Source: PALSA-612 sp963776735
GTDB taxonomy: Bacteria; Actinomycetota; Thermoleophilia; Gaiellales; Gaiellaceae
Reading direction: 5' to 3'
Length of the DNA stretch: 64,000 bases
Assembly (NCBI GenBank): GCA_963776735.1
Contig: CAVZNV010000006.1
Location: forward strand, 1 to 64,000
The position numbers were made by a program, and so were the translations under genes. The notes beneath the pieces are model-generated. The model was not told the origin of the DNA. It did no database searches and saw nothing but the letters and a program-made list of their open reading frames with translations. Shown here in pieces: positions 63,045-64,000 of the stretch (the stretch's first letter is position 1; each line of letters starts with the position of its first letter).

Positions 63045-63598
63045 CTTCGTCGGCTACCGTCGAGGGCAGTGAACGTCTGCGTCTCTTCTGTGCCCTCACG
63101 CTGCCCGAGTCGGTGCTCGACCGGATCGTGGACTGGCAGCGCCACGTGGTCCCGCTCGACGCCCGCTTCGTCCCCCGCGAGAACCTTCACCTCACGGTGG
63201 CGTTCCTCGGCAGCCGCCCCGCCGGGGACGCCGAGCGCGTCGCGGCCGAGCTCGGGGCCGCGGCCGCCGAGGCCGCACCGATGCGCCTCTCCCTCCTCGG
63301 GTACCGCGAGACGAGGAGCGTCGGCATGCTCACCTTCGACGACATGGGGGAGAGCGCGACCCGGTTCGCCGAGGACGTCTTCGCGCGGCTCCTGCGGATC
63401 GGCGTGTACGAGCCCGAGCGGCGCCGCTGGCTTCCGCACGTCACGGTGCTCAGGTTCCGGCAACCGCCGCGCCTGCACCCGTCGTTGCCGGAGCTCGGCG
63501 AGGTCGTGCCGTCCGATGCGGCTGTTTACCTATCTCGGCTGCGCTCCGGTGGGGCGGAGTACGTTGTCCTCGAATCGTTTGTGCTCAATCGCTCTTAA
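63041..63598 (+). CDS. thpR: RNA 2',3'-cyclic phosphodiesterase (2H family)
   Basis: A 185-aa 2H phosphoesterase (ThpR/LigT). The two HxTx motifs are ENLHLTVAFLG and WLPHVTVLRF, about 110 residues apart, and the N terminus RLRLFCALTLPESV is typical. It opens 2',3'-cyclic phosphates on RNA to 2'-phosphates. It often lies next to cinA and recA. GTG 63041 overlaps the cinA stop. Confidence 0.92.
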   Translation: MTSSATVEGSERLRLFCALTLPESVLDRIVDWQRHVVPLDARFVPRENLHLTVAFLGSRPAGDAERVAAELGAAAAEAAPMRLSLLGYRETRSVGMLTFDDMGESATRFAEDVFARLLRIGVYEPERRRWLPHVTVLRFRQPPRLHPSLPELGEVVPSDAAVYLSRLRSGGAEYVVLESFVLNRS

Positions 63599-63615
63599 CT
63601 TGGGAGGCTGATCAC

Positions 63616-64000
63616 GTGGATCGCGCTGAAGCTCTCGACACCGCGCTCGGGCAGATCGAGCGCCAGTTTGGCAAGGGGTCGGTCATGAAGATGAGCGACC
63701 GCGCCCAGGTTTCGGTCGGAGCGGTGTCCACCGGCTCGCTCGCGCTCGACCTCGCGCTCGGCATCGGCGGACTCCCGCGCGGCCGCATCGTCGAGATCTT
63801 CGGCCCGGAGTCCTCGGGCAAGACGACGCTCGTCTACCACGTGATGGCCGAGGCCCAGCGACGAGGCGGGATTCTGCGCCTTCATCGACGCCGAGCACGC
63901 AATGGACCCGCAGTACGCCCGCCGCGTCGGCGTCAACATCGACGAGCTGCTCGTCTCCCAGCCCGACACCGGCGAGCAGGCACTCGAGATCACCGAGTTG
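63616..64000 (+). CDS. recA: Recombinase RecA, N-terminal part (frame broken by one extra base)
   Basis: RecA carries out homologous recombination and triggers the SOS response. The 3' end lies outside the window. ALDTALGQIERQFGKGSVMKM and IVEIFGPESSGKTTLVYHV (Walker A) read in one frame. After EAQRRGG the frame shifts, and FIDAEHAMDPQYARRVGVN with QPDTGEQALEIT reads in the next. The break is GGATTCT at 63869-63875; removing a T gives RRGGICAFIDAEHA, the family sequence. GTG 63616 follows GGGAGG. A truly broken recA is very unlikely. Confidence 0.93.
   Translation, partial: MDRAEALDTALGQIERQFGKGSVMKMSDRAQVSVGAVSTGSLALDLALGIGGLPRGRIVEIFGPESSGKTTLVYHVMAEAQRRGGILRLHRRRARNGPAVRPPRRRQHRRAARLPARHRRAGTRDHRV

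Noticed and set aside
3577..63875. Programmed +1 ribosomal frameshifting at the six GGATTCT/AGATTCT/GGATCTT sites
   Set aside because: The motif occurs in two codon registers (AAG GAT TCT, GAG GAT TCT and AAG GAT CTT versus GGG ATT CT and GAG ATT CT), there is no shared P-site codon or downstream structure, and the genes have nothing in common. An error or mutation at DNA level explains all six.

Overview
The window is high-GC (codons strongly biased to G/C in third position) with GTG, TTG and probably CTG starts. It carries an actinobacterial gene backbone: carB-pyrK-pyrD-mihF-gmk-rpoZ-coaBC, rimP-nusA-ylxR-infB-DUF503-rbfA-nrnA-truB-ribF, rpsO-pnp-M16-dapB-dapA-rnj-ftsK, and rodZ-cinA-thpR-recA. 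The mIHF-type factor and the gene order place it in Actinomycetota. A deep lineage such as Thermoleophilia is my inference from overall style, not proven. Both ends are cut inside genes (carB, recA). I see no tRNA, rRNA, CRISPR array, prophage or insertion sequence.

Layout. 0-4.7 kb: pyrimidine synthesis (carB end, pyrK, pyrD), then mihF, gmk and rpoZ. 4.8-8.2 kb: a reverse cupin/YjbQ pair, coaBC, a sugar-nucleotidyltransferase and a TPR protein. 8.2-14.8 kb: a complete oligopeptide ABC operon with a methyltransferase gene wedged between its two ATPase genes. 14.9-18.7 kb: a secreted unknown, dtd, a SnoaL-like protein, and a convergent restriction-modification pair (MT-A70 methylase, BglII/BstYI-like nuclease) followed by a hydrolase. 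18.7-26.3 kb: the transcription/translation operon behind an attenuator-like leader. 26.3-28.8 kb: a reverse gamma-glutamyltransferase and serine hydrolase pair. 28.8-32.7 kb: purine nucleoside phosphorylase, rpsO and pnp with a long intergenic stem-loop. 32.7-36.3 kb: a membrane protein, an orphan pair of peptide permeases, cytochrome c and a b-type-like membrane protein. 36.5-41 kb: M16 peptidase, dapB, an apparent selenocysteine MerB-like gene, a GST and dapA. 41-46.5 kb: a reverse block with an HD-GYP protein, a paralogous membrane protein and a subtilase carrying a giant Trp-repeat tail. 46.6-55.3 kb: RNase J, an unknown, ribokinase, nucleoside hydrolase, LLM oxidoreductase, ftsK and a beta-propeller protein. 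55.4-60.6 kb: a BMP-type nucleoside ABC importer. 60.7-64 kb: a small membrane protein, rodZ, cinA, thpR and recA.

Main observations. (1) Six conserved genes (mihF, a methyltransferase, nusA, a serine hydrolase, an HD-GYP gene and recA) are each broken by one extra base, and every break is at a would-be RGATCT hexamer. Restoring that hexamer restores each frame. The same window encodes a BglII/BstYI-type restriction-modification pair; enzymes of that group cut AGATCT or RGATCY. The simplest reading is systematic base-calling error at a modified motif, which also predicts the specificity of the system. (2) The MerB-like gene has an in-frame TGA exactly at the catalytic Cys159 position of MerB, followed at the right distance by a bacterial-SECIS-like hairpin. 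(3) A secreted subtilase carries about 500 residues of degenerate Trp heptads. (4) Regulatory RNA features include a leader terminator before rimP-nusA and an 18-bp stem between rpsO and pnp. Many genes also have a TANNNT box 6-8 nt before the start codon, which points to leaderless mRNAs.
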